The notes: generated by a model from the letters alone, not told the origin. Positions 1 to 7,811 are shown, counted from the first letter of the stretch. The stretch: DNA of 12,959 nucleotides from Deltaproteobacteria bacterium (GCA_030671095.1 DAOVAK010000029.1:1-12959), one strand, 5' to 3'. Translations and numbers: made by a program.

Positions 1-468
1 ACCGTCCACTGTGATGAAGGCGAGGAAGTCCTCAAGAGCATCGCGGAAGACAACCCGGGCAATACAAAGATCCTTGCAGTCACAGTCTTAACCAGCCTCG
101 ACCAAGAGAAGTTGAAAGCCCTAGGCTATGATGACAAGTATGTGGAGGACCTCTCTGCCCTTGTGCTTTTGAAGGCGAAACTGGCCAAGGAGGCGGGGTG
201 TCATGGCGTCGTCTGCTCTGGCCATGAAGTGGCTAGGGTGAAAAAGAAATTGGGAGATGATTTGATCGCCGTCACCCCTGGCATACGACCCGCATGGTCT
301 CTGGTCGACCAGGACGATCAAAAGCGAATCGTCACGCCTGAGTTGGCTGTAAAAAGGGGCGCTGATCATATTGTTGTGGGTCGGCCCATCCGGGATGCCA
401 AAGATCCTGCCGACGCAGCAAGAAAGGTGGCAGAAGAGATCGAGGCGGGTCTTCAATCACGAGGATAG
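1..468 (+). CDS. pyrF: Orotidine-5'-phosphate decarboxylase, C-terminal part (partial at window start)
   Basis: Converts orotidine 5'-phosphate to UMP, the last step of de novo pyrimidine synthesis in the cytoplasm. The reading frame is open from base 1, so the start and the catalytic DxKxxD region lie outside the window; 155 residues are visible. The visible part matches the second half of the TIM barrel: the ILAVTVLTS strand, the GVVCSGHE segment, the phosphate-binding TPGIRP loop, and the near-terminal GADHIVVGRPI segment with its phosphate-gripping Arg. These are hallmarks of bacterial PyrF, and the C-terminus falls at the usual place. The last 12 bases overlap the 3' end of the large leftward nuclease gene, a tail-to-tail arrangement without room for a separate terminator. 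Confidence 0.96.
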   Translation, partial: TVHCDEGEEVLKSIAEDNPGNTKILAVTVLTSLDQEKLKALGYDDKYVEDLSALVLLKAKLAKEAGCHGVVCSGHEVARVKKKLGDDLIAVTPGIRPAWSLVDQDDQKRIVTPELAVKRGADHIVVGRPIRDAKDPADAARKVAEEIEAGLQSRG

Positions 469-3400
469 ATATTCTTTTTCAAAATGCCCTATCTTGCTGA
501 GAAGTTCGTCTATATAGGCGCCATGAAAGGGTAAGGACTCAGCGTTCTCCCGCAACCAGTCCCTATGGCTCATGACCGTTTCGAAATGGTTTCTCCTTGC
601 GGACTCGGTCTTCAGATTGAGGGCCTTTTGCATGCTCAGGGAAATGGCCTTCCATTCTCTTCTGAAATCATCCACCCTCTTCCATTCTTCGAGATTCTTT
701 TCCCCTGAATAGATGTGATGATCCACTTCTGAATGGACAAGGTGTTTCATCCTTCTCATATCCCTATAACATGCATACCTGAATTCACAGTACGGGCATA
801 GCACCTCATCCGTGGAATGGTGAAAATATCCCTCCTCAAGAAGTTGGACCAAGTGATCAGCGTATTCGTCTATCAATGCAACGCCGCTGATATCAACCCC
901 TTTCATCCCTTCCCAGTGGTCATTCATCCGTTGTTTGAGAGGATTCTCCTTTAAGAATACATCCCTCTTCAGCGCATAAAAAGCCGCCGTAATCGCTCTG
1001 AATTGGAGGTTGGTTTTCAGGGCGACCATATAGGCGGGTAATTGAAAGGAGAGTCCTTTCTTGACCATCTCAGACGTGGGCATACGGCCAGTCTTATAAT
1101 CATAAACGTAAACCGTCTCCTCGTCCTCTCTCATGATATCAAATCGATCAATATATCCCCGAATCCTCGTTTTGCCCAGGACCACCGGTGCCTCTCCCTC
1201 CTGCCCAAATCCATACTCCATACCTGCTGGAAATTTGTCATTGAATACCCTTTCTTCGAATCGTAGGAGCTGGGCGAAAATACCCTCCCTTTCCTTTGAT
1301 CCCTCCACGGAACCGGCCTGGCTTCCTTCCAAACCCGCCAGGAACTCCCCTTTTTGAAACTCAAAGAACTCAAGCCTATTCATAAAAGGACGCGCCCTGA
1401 AATATCTATCAGCCACCTCCTCGGCCAGGGCAAAGGCCCGGCTGAGCCCTATCTCTGCCACGTTCTTCCTCTCATCTTTTATCCTCTCAAAGAAGTTCCT
1501 TAATATGGCATGCAAGTGTTGGCCCATTTCCCTACGAGAGATTTCTGCGCCAAGCTCTTCTAGCGTCTTGAGACCATAGATATGCTCAAAAAGGTAGCGC
1601 ATGGGGCAATTGGCTAGGGTCTCAAGCTGGGAAGGAGAAAAAATTTCGTTCTTATCCCTGAGGAAAGCACGAAACTTAACAGATCCTTTCACAAGTCCAT
1701 CGTATTCAAAAAGGCCATCCTCGGCCCATCTGCAGCGAGGGGCACCAATCACCCTCACAAGGTTTTCAGCCTGTGAGTCATGTTTAACGACGATCCGTTC
1801 CAATGGAAATAAATTGTCCTTTGCCTTTTCAGGGGACTCAAGTTTCATGCGGGTCGCGTTCAACAGTTCTTCCTCTGATGTGAAATAGGGATTCTCCTCC
1901 CACCCAAAAACCTCCTCAAGGTTCCCATTTTCATCACCAGGGTCAAGGTGGGATTTGACCATGGCCTCCAGATCCATGAGTACCGGAGAGGGCTGAACCT
2001 CTTTTTCGTCTGAATACCGTGGGAAGGAGAGATATAGGCACTTGCGGTAGTTTCTGAGAAGGTGGCTGAATAGATGCTTGGATTCGTCGATGAGGTCCCT
2101 CATCCTATACATCTTACTCGGTGTCTCTGGCAGGATAAAATTGACCGCTTCCCTGAGAGGGAATTGATCCGCTGTGAGACCACCCGCAAAGACGTAATCA
2201 AAGGACCTTCCCCTAATTTCGAGCCATTGGGAAATACGAACAACATTGGGATTGCGTTCATCCAGGAGGAAAGAGTTATTGAGTCTAAGTCGAAAAGTTG
2301 AATAGAATTGGGAAAGGAGTGGATAACCATCCTTTGTTCTGAATAGTTCTCTTGCTAGCCGCACTTCACCCGCACTGGCTTGGATCAAGGCTTGCAATAG
2401 GGAATATGTCTTCATGTCCCTTCTGAGCATAGCCCGTACCACCTCGGATTCAAGTCCAGCCGTTTCTTCCGGTATTCTTACAACATTCTCCGGAAATCCC
2501 AACATATCAAGAATCCGTAAAAAGCATTCCAATATCCCCTCTGGACTCTTCTGATTGGTCAGCTCCTTAAAGGGGATCAATGTCTCTCCCAACATTGCAA
2601 TCTGGGCCAGGAACCGAAAATACTTTGAGAGCAGGGCCTCTTTTTCTTCGGGTACCGTTGTGTGTTCGAGACGATCCCGATAATAGTCTCTTACCCATAA
2701 AAGTGCCTCGCCCCAGAGTCCTGAAACATCAAACCCCAGTCTGTCCAGACCACATTTTCGGGCCACCTCATCAAAAAGAAATATGTCTAATTCAACGCCT
2801 CCCCTGCGCCTCGATTCGTTGTAAATGAATTTGGCTACTCTGGGGAGATCTTCTTGGGCAAAAAGGTGTTCACCTGCTAATTCTGCGAGCCATTCTTCAT
2901 CGGATACATCTCGCCCTGCGTCTCCCTTGATCCAGGGGGAAGAGAAGAGGCTGAAAATATCCTCCCTCGTGAAATGATTCATCGGAATCTCAACGATGTA
3001 ACGGAAAATATTGGCAAGGGGATGGGAGGAAAGGGGTAGACCTTTGGTCAGACTAAAAGGCAGCTTGCTTGATCCGAATATCTCAGATATGAGGGAGGAA
3101 TAATCATCAAGGTCTGGGAAAATGACCCGTATATTTCCCAGATCTCGAGACGCATCCAAGTTATCTTCATAGATAATTCTTTTTATCTCACCTGCAATGG
3201 CGCGGACTTCATCTACCCTATTGGCAAAGGACTTGATTTTGAGGCTTTCATTGGGAACTTCCTCTAACTGCCCATGGAAATAGAGACCCCCAGCAACCGG
3301 ATTGGGAAAGGGCTCTTCAATGGCCCTTTCAGTAATGGCGTCAAACCCCGCTTCCTCCACTCTTTCCATGAGAGACACAAGGGAAGTAGAGACCCGGTAG

Positions 3401-4266
3401 GCCCCATGGTGACCAAACCCTTCATGGTTCCAGCCGGCCCTGGTCTTCCAATGCCAGAAGGGCTCCCGACCCGCTGCTTTCTTAAAATCTTCGATAGGGT
3501 CTTTTGCTCGACTCTCATAATCAATGAGCCACCACACCTCTCGGACCTGGCGAAAAAGATGAAAGAGGATATCCTCCTCCACCCTTGAGATTTGAATAAA
3601 ACCATCTAAAACGAGAATATCTGTTGTCCTCAAGATGAGAGGCTTGCCGCCATTCTTCAAGTAGGATCTGACACTGGATGCAACATCGTCATCATCATAC
3701 CCCTTGATCTCCTTCTTGATCTCTTCAAAATCGCCGAACAACCATGTTAAATCACTCTCCAGGGCGTATCTCTCCTCTCCAGTCCCCGGACTTTCTTCCT
3801 CCAGGCTGATGATTTTCCTGGCGAGATCTTCTACAAAGCGATCTTGAAAATTGTTCCTGACGAGTAGGGAAAAGAAATTGGAGACGTTCCGATATATGCC
3901 AGGGAAATCCGTTTCCTCATGGGTGCTTGACAGAAGCGGGGCGAAATAGTCCAGGCCATCCGGCTGTGTCCCTCTTGTCTGAAGGATCTTCTTGATAAGG
4001 AGAAACTTCAGGCCATCATCGATGGGCCTGTACTCTTTGAAGCGTTCATACTTGAGGTGCTCTTCGAAAATCTGATAGATGATCCGGGTTAAAGTGTCTA
4101 CCCTCACCCTGAGCCAGAATTGGGGATCCACCTCCAGCTCCATGACCTTGCCTCTCGTGGGGACCAGGTGAAGGAAAGACTGGTTATCACAGGAACCTAT
4201 CCTGTTTGCGAGCAAACGCTGCCGGGAATCTACGCTTCTGCCAACGAGATAAACAATTCTACCCAT
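457..4266 (-). CDS. AddB-like PD-(D/E)XK nuclease with four-Cys Fe-S signature
   Basis: A 1269-residue protein resembling the AddB/RexB subunit of bacterial double-strand-break resection nucleases. The C-terminal third has the PD-(D/E)XK nuclease features: GQHLH at 915-919, candidate metal-binding Asp1040 in the IDRFD segment, DYKTG with Asp1056 and Lys1058, and a QxxxY motif at Gln1075-Tyr1079. Cys887 (in LANCPMRY) plus Cys1157, Cys1160 and Cys1166 (CxxC-x5-C) reproduce the AddB pattern that binds a 4Fe-4S cluster. The N-terminus (YLVGRSVDSRQ) sits where a Walker A would be but lacks GxGKT, so ATP hydrolysis by this chain is unlikely. Its ATG is preceded only by a weak AGG. No addA is adjacent: downstream is convergent pyrF and upstream a zinc-ribbon gene. 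Its role is probably DNA repair or recombination, with a helicase partner encoded elsewhere (inference). Confidence 0.88.
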   Translation of the reverse strand: MGRIVYLVGRSVDSRQRLLANRIGSCDNQSFLHLVPTRGKVMELEVDPQFWLRVRVDTLTRIIYQIFEEHLKYERFKEYRPIDDGLKFLLIKKILQTRGTQPDGLDYFAPLLSSTHEETDFPGIYRNVSNFFSLLVRNNFQDRFVEDLARKIISLEEESPGTGEERYALESDLTWLFGDFEEIKKEIKGYDDDDVASSVRSYLKNGGKPLILRTTDILVLDGFIQISRVEEDILFHLFRQVREVWWLIDYESRAKDPIEDFKKAAGREPFWHWKTRAGWNHEGFGHHGAYRVSTSLVSLMERVEEAGFDAITERAIEEPFPNPVAGGLYFHGQLEEVPNESLKIKSFANRVDEVRAIAGEIKRIIYEDNLDASRDLGNIRVIFPDLDDYSSLISEIFGSSKLPFSLTKGLPLSSHPLANIFRYIVEIPMNHFTREDIFSLFSSPWIKGDAGRDVSDEEWLAELAGEHLFAQEDLPRVAKFIYNESRRRGGVELDIFLFDEVARKCGLDRLGFDVSGLWGEALLWVRDYYRDRLEHTTVPEEKEALLSKYFRFLAQIAMLGETLIPFKELTNQKSPEGILECFLRILDMLGFPENVVRIPEETAGLESEVVRAMLRRDMKTYSLLQALIQASAGEVRLARELFRTKDGYPLLSQFYSTFRLRLNNSFLLDERNPNVVRISQWLEIRGRSFDYVFAGGLTADQFPLREAVNFILPETPSKMYRMRDLIDESKHLFSHLLRNYRKCLYLSFPRYSDEKEVQPSPVLMDLEAMVKSHLDPGDENGNLEEVFGWEENPYFTSEEELLNATRMKLESPEKAKDNLFPLERIVVKHDSQAENLVRVIGAPRCRWAEDGLFEYDGLVKGSVKFRAFLRDKNEIFSPSQLETLANCPMRYLFEHIYGLKTLEELGAEISRREMGQHLHAILRNFFERIKDERKNVAEIGLSRAFALAEEVADRYFRARPFMNRLEFFEFQKGEFLAGLEGSQAGSVEGSKEREGIFAQLLRFEERVFNDKFPAGMEYGFGQEGEAPVVLGKTRIRGYIDRFDIMREDEETVYVYDYKTGRMPTSEMVKKGLSFQLPAYMVALKTNLQFRAITAAFYALKRDVFLKENPLKQRMNDHWEGMKGVDISGVALIDEYADHLVQLLEEGYFHHSTDEVLCPYCEFRYACYRDMRRMKHLVHSEVDHHIYSGEKNLEEWKRVDDFRREWKAISLSMQKALNLKTESARRNHFETVMSHRDWLRENAESLPFHGAYIDELLSKIGHFEKEYLSS

Positions 4267-4345
4267 TGCTCGGCCTAACTACTCTCAATCGCCGTTAGGT
4301 CTCCCCAATTGCTTCTTCAGGTTATCTTGAGGGGTTCAAGTCTAA

Positions 4346-4480
4346 CTAACTATCTCTAACTTCCCCTTCAATCTGGCAATACTTTATGAACCCCTGACTG
4401 TAGTCCTGCACCAAAAAGGCTGCCCTCTCCGCTGAAATCTCATTTGCCATCGCTTTATCTTCCCGTCTGGTCACCCTCAC
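4346..4480 (-). CDS. Doubtful small ORF (44 aa), no recognised family
   Basis: The 378 bp between the nuclease gene and the zinc-ribbon gene hold only one candidate. An open frame extends up to 4621 (TTG, no ribosome binding site). A better start is the GTG at 4480, preceded by GAGGAG with 5-nt spacing on the minus strand, giving 44 residues ending IEGEVRDS. It is oriented with both flanking genes and could sit in the same transcript. I recognise no domain, signal peptide or membrane segment. It may be a small protein, a remnant, or chance; confidence is low. Confidence 0.22.
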   Translation of the reverse strand: MRVTRREDKAMANEISAERAAFLVQDYSQGFIKYCQIEGEVRDS

Positions 4481-4644
4481 CTTATCTCCTCTCTTTGCCT
4501 GCTGCAAGTCCTTCAGGCTGAGCAGTTCGGCCTTGAGCTCTCGACCCGGGTGAGTGGGCCGAGTCGCTCGAACCCAGGGCTCACTGCCGAAAGGCTTGGA
4601 TCGAAGGCTCAGCTCGGTCAAGGGGGAGTTTTGGGAAGGGGGAC

Positions 4645-5379
4645 TTATGATCTTTGTTTTGGGTAAAGCGTTTTATATTTACCATCCGGGAGCTCTATTC
4701 CCACGTAGGAGATACGCCACCGTCCTTGGCGTTTCTTGAGCTGGAAGAGCACATTCTGGGACCCTGAACTCCCCTTGGCCTTGACGAGGAGCCTCGCTGT
4801 TTTCTCCCCTTTCAGGACCCTGATCTCCTCTTTGACGACAGTAAATCTCAGGTCTCGCCCGAGGCCACGAAAAAGTTTTTGATTGCGGCGAAGATAGGAC
4901 TCGCAAACCTTGTACGTCTCAAATCCGTTAATGAATCTTGTCAGGTACTCGATCGGGTTCTGGGTAATTTCACGAAAAGCCGTCTGTGTACGACCTAACA
5001 AGAGATACCCTACAGCCAGGACTATCACCAAAAATACGGCTACAACCCCGATGAGCAGGGCATCCCTGTGCTTCGGGTATTTCGGTGACATACTCATAAC
5101 TGAGTCTGGGATTTGCGAAGGGGGGGATTCGGAAGGTTCTCTCTCCGAAGCTGTGGGTTCCGTAGAAACGTTTCCCGAAATTTCGGGGGATGACTCCAGT
5201 TCCGTGGTCTCCTCTGAAATTTGGGAGTCAGCCGTGGAGACCGCTTTTACAGTCTTGGAGTCGCGGTCAATGATCATCTTCGTGCTGCATTGTTTACAAA
5301 CGGCCTTAACCAACGGCTTGGAGAGCTTCTCCTCCGGGATATCATAGGCCTTATCGCACACAGGACAATGGATCTTCAT
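4645..5379 (-). CDS. Zinc-ribbon (MJ0042-type) single-pass membrane protein of unknown function
   Basis: A 244-residue protein. Residues 1-38 form an MJ0042-type zinc ribbon with metal ligands Cys5, Cys8, Cys28 and Cys31 (CPVC and CKQC). A low-complexity Ser/Glu/Pro-rich linker (about 45-100) follows, then one hydrophobic helix at about 107-129 (GVVAVFLVIVLAVGYLLLG), and a C-terminal soluble domain of about 110 residues. The layout predicts a cytoplasmic zinc ribbon and an extracytoplasmic C-terminal domain. That last domain has alternating beta-strand character and might be a small NTF2/cystatin-like fold, which is a guess. The ATG is preceded by GAGGGAG at 7-nt spacing, supporting the start. 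Such N-terminal ribbons are common in delta-proteobacterial membrane proteins, but the function is not known. It may be first in a leftward unit with the nuclease gene. Confidence 0.85.
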   Translation of the reverse strand: MKIHCPVCDKAYDIPEEKLSKPLVKAVCKQCSTKMIIDRDSKTVKAVSTADSQISEETTELESSPEISGNVSTEPTASEREPSESPPSQIPDSVMSMSPKYPKHRDALLIGVVAVFLVIVLAVGYLLLGRTQTAFREITQNPIEYLTRFINGFETYKVCESYLRRNQKLFRGLGRDLRFTVVKEEIRVLKGEKTARLLVKAKGSSGSQNVLFQLKKRQGRWRISYVGIELPDGKYKTLYPKQRS

Positions 5380-5694
5380 AAGATGTCTCCCTCTTGATGA
5401 CCCTCAAGGATTACGGCACATGGAGTCTCCCTGACCGACCGCAGGGATTCTTAGACGCTCAACTATCTAACTGATTAAGCCAGTCCCCCTAGGTGTGCTT
5501 AGAGTTAATTGGCGATGCCTAGATCGAACAGGCGGAGTATTGGAGTAACTTTCGAAAGCGAAGCGGCTTTTGGGAGCCCTCTTCCACGGACTAGTTTAGA
5601 ACGTGGTCCTCTGAGCCTACATTTTTTACTATATCAAAATATTATCCGCCTGTCCCTTGTTTCAATGTCAAAATCGCGGTTATGCAGCAAGTTA

Positions 5695-5707
5695 GGGGCT
5701 TCGCCCC
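5695..5707. repeat. GGGGC-TTC-GCCCC hairpin
   Basis: A perfect 5-bp stem with a TTC loop. The GC-TTC-GC apex is the same as in the longer hairpin after hgcB (8186-8208), suggesting a shared palindrome style in this genome. No T-run follows, so it is not a classical terminator. Confidence 0.5.
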
Positions 5708-5710
5708 AAT

Positions 5711-5911
5711 TGGAATGTTGGAATACTGGGCTGTTGGAATATTGCGTTTTGGAAAATTGGGATGTTGGTTCACTCTAGAAATCCCTCTTGACATGCGAGG
5801 GAGAATATCAAGAAATGGAAATTCTCCTTTTAAATCAACATTCCATTATTCTTCGCGCTCGTTTCACTCCGCTCAGTCCCCGCAAGCGGGTCCCCAGTTT
5901 CCAACATTCCA
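5711..5911. repeat. Imperfect inverted repeat pair (about 20 bp arms)
   Basis: The left arm at 5711-5730 (TGGAATGTTGGAATACTGGG) and the right arm at 5893-5911 are reverse complements except for one extra T in the left arm; 13 bases match without interruption. They enclose 162 bp. The enclosed segment is not coding, so this could be a small non-autonomous element or facing copies of a dispersed TTGGAATG-type repeat. Confidence 0.6.
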
Positions 5912-5917
5912 TTATTC
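5836..5917. repeat. 16-bp direct repeat CAACATTCCATTATTC
   Basis: Exact copies at 5836-5851 and 5902-5917, separated by 50 bp that contain a CCCG-CAAG-CGGG hairpin near 5879-5890. The second copy overlaps the right arm of the inverted repeat, so the same short unit occurs three times in two orientations. Confidence 0.65.
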
Positions 5918-6047
5918 CATGTACGAGGCAGGAGCTCATGCCTTAAAAAAAACACCTTTATTCTCAATAAGTTGTAGAATTTCTGAGACGTCAAATCAAC
6001 TCTCCCCTATCTGCTTACCTTTGAAGGCCATTTTTCAAACTTTTTCC

Positions 6048-6075
6048 TTGACAAAGCATGTATTAGTTGTATGCT
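6048..6075 (+). promoter_or_regulatory. Sigma70-like promoter of the MarR-type regulator
   Basis: A perfect -35 box TTGACA (6048-6053), a 16-nt spacer and a -10-like TATGCT (6070-6075). Transcription would start about 7 nt after the -10, near 6082, which is the first base of the likely ATG. The -10 is embedded in the palindromic operator candidate, so a bound repressor would block polymerase. Confidence 0.7.
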
Positions 6076-6082
6076 ACAACTA
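6064..6082. promoter_or_regulatory. Perfect 8-3-8 palindrome, probable MarR-family operator
   Basis: TAGTTGTA-TGC-TACAACTA is a perfect inverted repeat with 8-bp arms. Size and TTG(N)nCAA character fit sites bound by MarR-family dimers. It covers the -10 box and touches the start codon of the regulator gene, which suggests negative autoregulation (inference) and, by read-through, control of hgcAB. Confidence 0.68.
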
Positions 6083-6546
6083 TGCAGGAGAAACTTCCCC
6101 ACAGTAATCGCGAGATGTTCTCGCTCTTATCAGACTTGTCCCGAGCCGCTCGGTGCTGCCAGCAGGAAGCGGTCTTTTGTGAAGATCTCACCTTCTCACA
6201 ATTTTTCATCCTTGATCTCGTTGCAGGAAAGGGACAATTGAGACTCTCAGAGCTTCACAAAATACTTTCTGTGGACAAGAGCACCACGACACGTCTGGTC
6301 AGTCCCTTGGTCAAACAGGGGCTCGTCCGTCGGCAAAAATCCAATCATGACTCCCGAGCAATTAACCTGGCGTTAACCAAGGAGGGAGAATCTGTCCGGA
6401 AACGGGTTTGGGCTTGTATTTCAAGATTTGTGGATGTGATTCAGACTGGAATCCCAGAGAAAAAACGGGCTGAAGTCTATAAGGGCGTAAGAATCTTTTT
6501 GCATGCGATGCGGAATGCATGTGCTGCGGGTCCCTGTCGCATCTAG
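6082..6546 (+). CDS. MarR-family transcriptional regulator, cysteine-rich
   Basis: A winged helix-turn-helix repressor of 154 residues from the ATG at 6082. The DNA-binding part is clear: RLSELHKILSVDKSTTTRLV (about 54-73) as the helix-turn-helix with recognition helix, and the wing RRQKSNHDSRAINLALTKEG (83-102) with the family's D-S-R and L-T-EG signatures. It has six cysteines, unusual for a short MarR protein: Cys25-Cys26 vicinal, Cys33, Cys112, Cys147 and Cys152. A thiol-based sensor of metal(loid), redox or electrophile is plausible but inferred. An in-frame TTG at 6067 lies inside the -10 and operator, and ATG 6115 has no ribosome binding site. ATG 6082 coincides with the predicted transcript start, so the mRNA may be leaderless. 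hgcA begins about 100 bp downstream on the same strand, suggesting regulation of hgcAB. Confidence 0.88.
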   Translation: MQEKLPHSNREMFSLLSDLSRAARCCQQEAVFCEDLTFSQFFILDLVAGKGQLRLSELHKILSVDKSTTTRLVSPLVKQGLVRRQKSNHDSRAINLALTKEGESVRKRVWACISRFVDVIQTGIPEKKRAEVYKGVRIFLHAMRNACAAGPCRI

Positions 6547-6564
6547 CGGCGTTCATGGCTCAAG

Positions 6565-6604
6565 ATATCAGAAAATGAGATATTACCTTCATCGACTCGT
6601 CGAT
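6565..6604. promoter_or_regulatory. Two short dyads between the regulator and hgcA
   Basis: ATATC (6565-6569) pairs with GATAT (6579-6583) across 9 nt, and ATCGAC-TC-GTCGAT (6591-6604) is a perfect 6-bp-arm palindrome. Neither is followed by a T-run. They may be a protein site, an attenuating hairpin or an RNA-stability element ahead of hgcA; no separate promoter is convincing here. Confidence 0.35.
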
Positions 6605-6647
6605 TTGAGGCGGACTTTCGCCAATAGTTCCTTGGGAGATGATTTTC

Positions 6648-7811
6648 GTGGACGATAAAAGGATTACTCCAGAGAAAATTGAGGGCGCCGAGTTGAACAC
6701 ATTGCCCACACTTAACACAAGCTGCTGCCCTCAAGGAGGAGAGGCCCAGTTGGGCCTACCCAGTCTGGATCAGCCCTTTGTCACTGGTTCGATCCAAACT
6801 CCGGTGGGAGAAGTCCCCCAGATTTCCTCCTCCCTTGGCTGGGCCGACCGAATAGGAAGTATCAAGGCCCGTTGGGGGATTGGACGAATGCATTATACCG
6901 TAGAACCGGGGCTATATGCATTGGGCTCGCCCAATGAGCAATCCCCGCTTCTGGTCACGGCCAATTACAAGATGAGTTTCGACCGACTACGCGAGTCCCT
7001 GCCTGGCCTCACTGCTTGGATCCTGGTTCTGGACACCCAAGGTATTAACGTCTGGTGTGCTGCGGGAAAGGGGACCTTTGGGACGACAGAGCTCGTAAGG
7101 CGTATCCAGTCCAGTGGCCTGGACCGTATTGTTAGCCATCGGAATTTGATCCTGCCCCAATTGTCCGGTCCAGGGGTTGCGGCCCATGAGGTGAAGAAGC
7201 TTTGCGGTTTTAAAGTCATATATGGTCCTATCCGCGCTACAGATCTGCCTCACTTCATGGAGGTGGGATTGAAAGCTACCCCAGAGATGCGACTCAAAAC
7301 CTTTACAACCTGGGAAAGGGTGGTGCTCATCCCGGTGGAGCTGGTGGAGGCCCTGAAGGGGGCCGTTATCATTATTCCCCTCATGCTTATCATCAGCGCT
7401 CGTCTGGGACCTGGCGGATTTTGGGAGAATATTCTGAGTCACGGCCTTTTTTCTATCACGGCCCTCCTCGCCGCTATCATGGCCGGAGCAGTTTTGACCC
7501 CTCTGTTGCTGCCCTGGCTGCCAGGCCGTGCATTCTCGGTCAAAGGCCTGGTCTTGGGACTGCTCGCAGGTGCAGTGCTCTTGGCCTCACAGTGGGGTAA
7601 TTTGATATCCTGGGAGGCCCGTTTGGAGATTCTGGCCTGGTGTCTTCTGGTGCTCGCTGCCACGGCCTATTTAGCCATGAACTTCACGGGCGCCTCCACT
7701 TGCACCTCTCTTTCCGGCGTGAAGAAAGAGATGCGCTGGGCGCTGCCCCTGGAGATTGGCGCCGGTTTCGCTGGCCTTGCCCTATGGGTTAGCGCGTTGA
7801 TCATCCCATAA
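6648..7811 (+). CDS. hgcA: Mercury-methylating corrinoid protein HgcA
   Basis: HgcA transfers a methyl group from its cobalamin to Hg(II), producing methylmercury, and works with HgcB at the cytoplasmic membrane. The diagnostic cap-helix motif NVWCAAGKGTFGT is intact (7047 onward; its Cys, the lower-axial cobalt ligand in the characterised protein, is residue 137). The conserved blocks PFVTGSIQTPVGEVPQ, WGIGRMHYTVEPGLYALG and VTANYKMSFDRLR precede it. The C-terminal half has five hydrophobic segments (about 222-251, 264-292, 299-315, 326-344, 367-387), giving the CFeSP-like domain plus membrane-anchor architecture; NFTGAS lies between the last two. The N-terminus carries a short extension with a Cys pair (SCCPQGG). 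Start: ATG 6639 lies within GGGAGATGAT, which itself looks like the Shine-Dalgarno sequence, so GTG 6648 (387 aa) is preferred. From ATG it would be 390 aa. Confidence 0.96.
   Translation: MDDKRITPEKIEGAELNTLPTLNTSCCPQGGEAQLGLPSLDQPFVTGSIQTPVGEVPQISSSLGWADRIGSIKARWGIGRMHYTVEPGLYALGSPNEQSPLLVTANYKMSFDRLRESLPGLTAWILVLDTQGINVWCAAGKGTFGTTELVRRIQSSGLDRIVSHRNLILPQLSGPGVAAHEVKKLCGFKVIYGPIRATDLPHFMEVGLKATPEMRLKTFTTWERVVLIPVELVEALKGAVIIIPLMLIISARLGPGGFWENILSHGLFSITALLAAIMAGAVLTPLLLPWLPGRAFSVKGLVLGLLAGAVLLASQWGNLISWEARLEILAWCLLVLAATAYLAMNFTGASTCTSLSGVKKEMRWALPLEIGAGFAGLALWVSALIIP

Larger units (their letters stand above)
5380..6047. other. Gene-poor intergenic region with short palindromes
   Basis: About 670 bp between the leftward zinc-ribbon gene and the rightward regulator. 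No convincing gene is seen: two open frames cross it, but they run through the repeats and lack family features. It holds a 6-bp stem TCCCTG/CAGGGA (5428-5447), a GGGGC-TTC-GCCCC hairpin (5695-5707), and the inverted and direct repeats listed separately. The right end is AT-rich and leads into the regulator promoter. Confidence 0.7.

Noticed and set aside
4554..4621. TTCGAGC-containing stretch on the minus strand reminiscent of a tRNA T-loop
   Set aside because: Flanking bases do not pair as a T-stem, and no acceptor, anticodon or D arms can be built.
5836..5917. Possible CRISPR-like repeat
   Set aside because: Only two direct copies of 16 bp with a hairpin-bearing 50-bp interval, and no cas genes; too short and too few for an array.
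5509..6107. Two overlapping rightward open frames upstream of the regulator
   Set aside because: They run through hairpins and repeats, have no family features or ribosome binding sites, and the second overlaps the promoter and operator.
6639..6641. ATG as the start of hgcA
   Set aside because: It abuts GGGAG with no spacing and seems to be part of an extended Shine-Dalgarno match; GTG 6648 is better placed, though the difference is only three residues.
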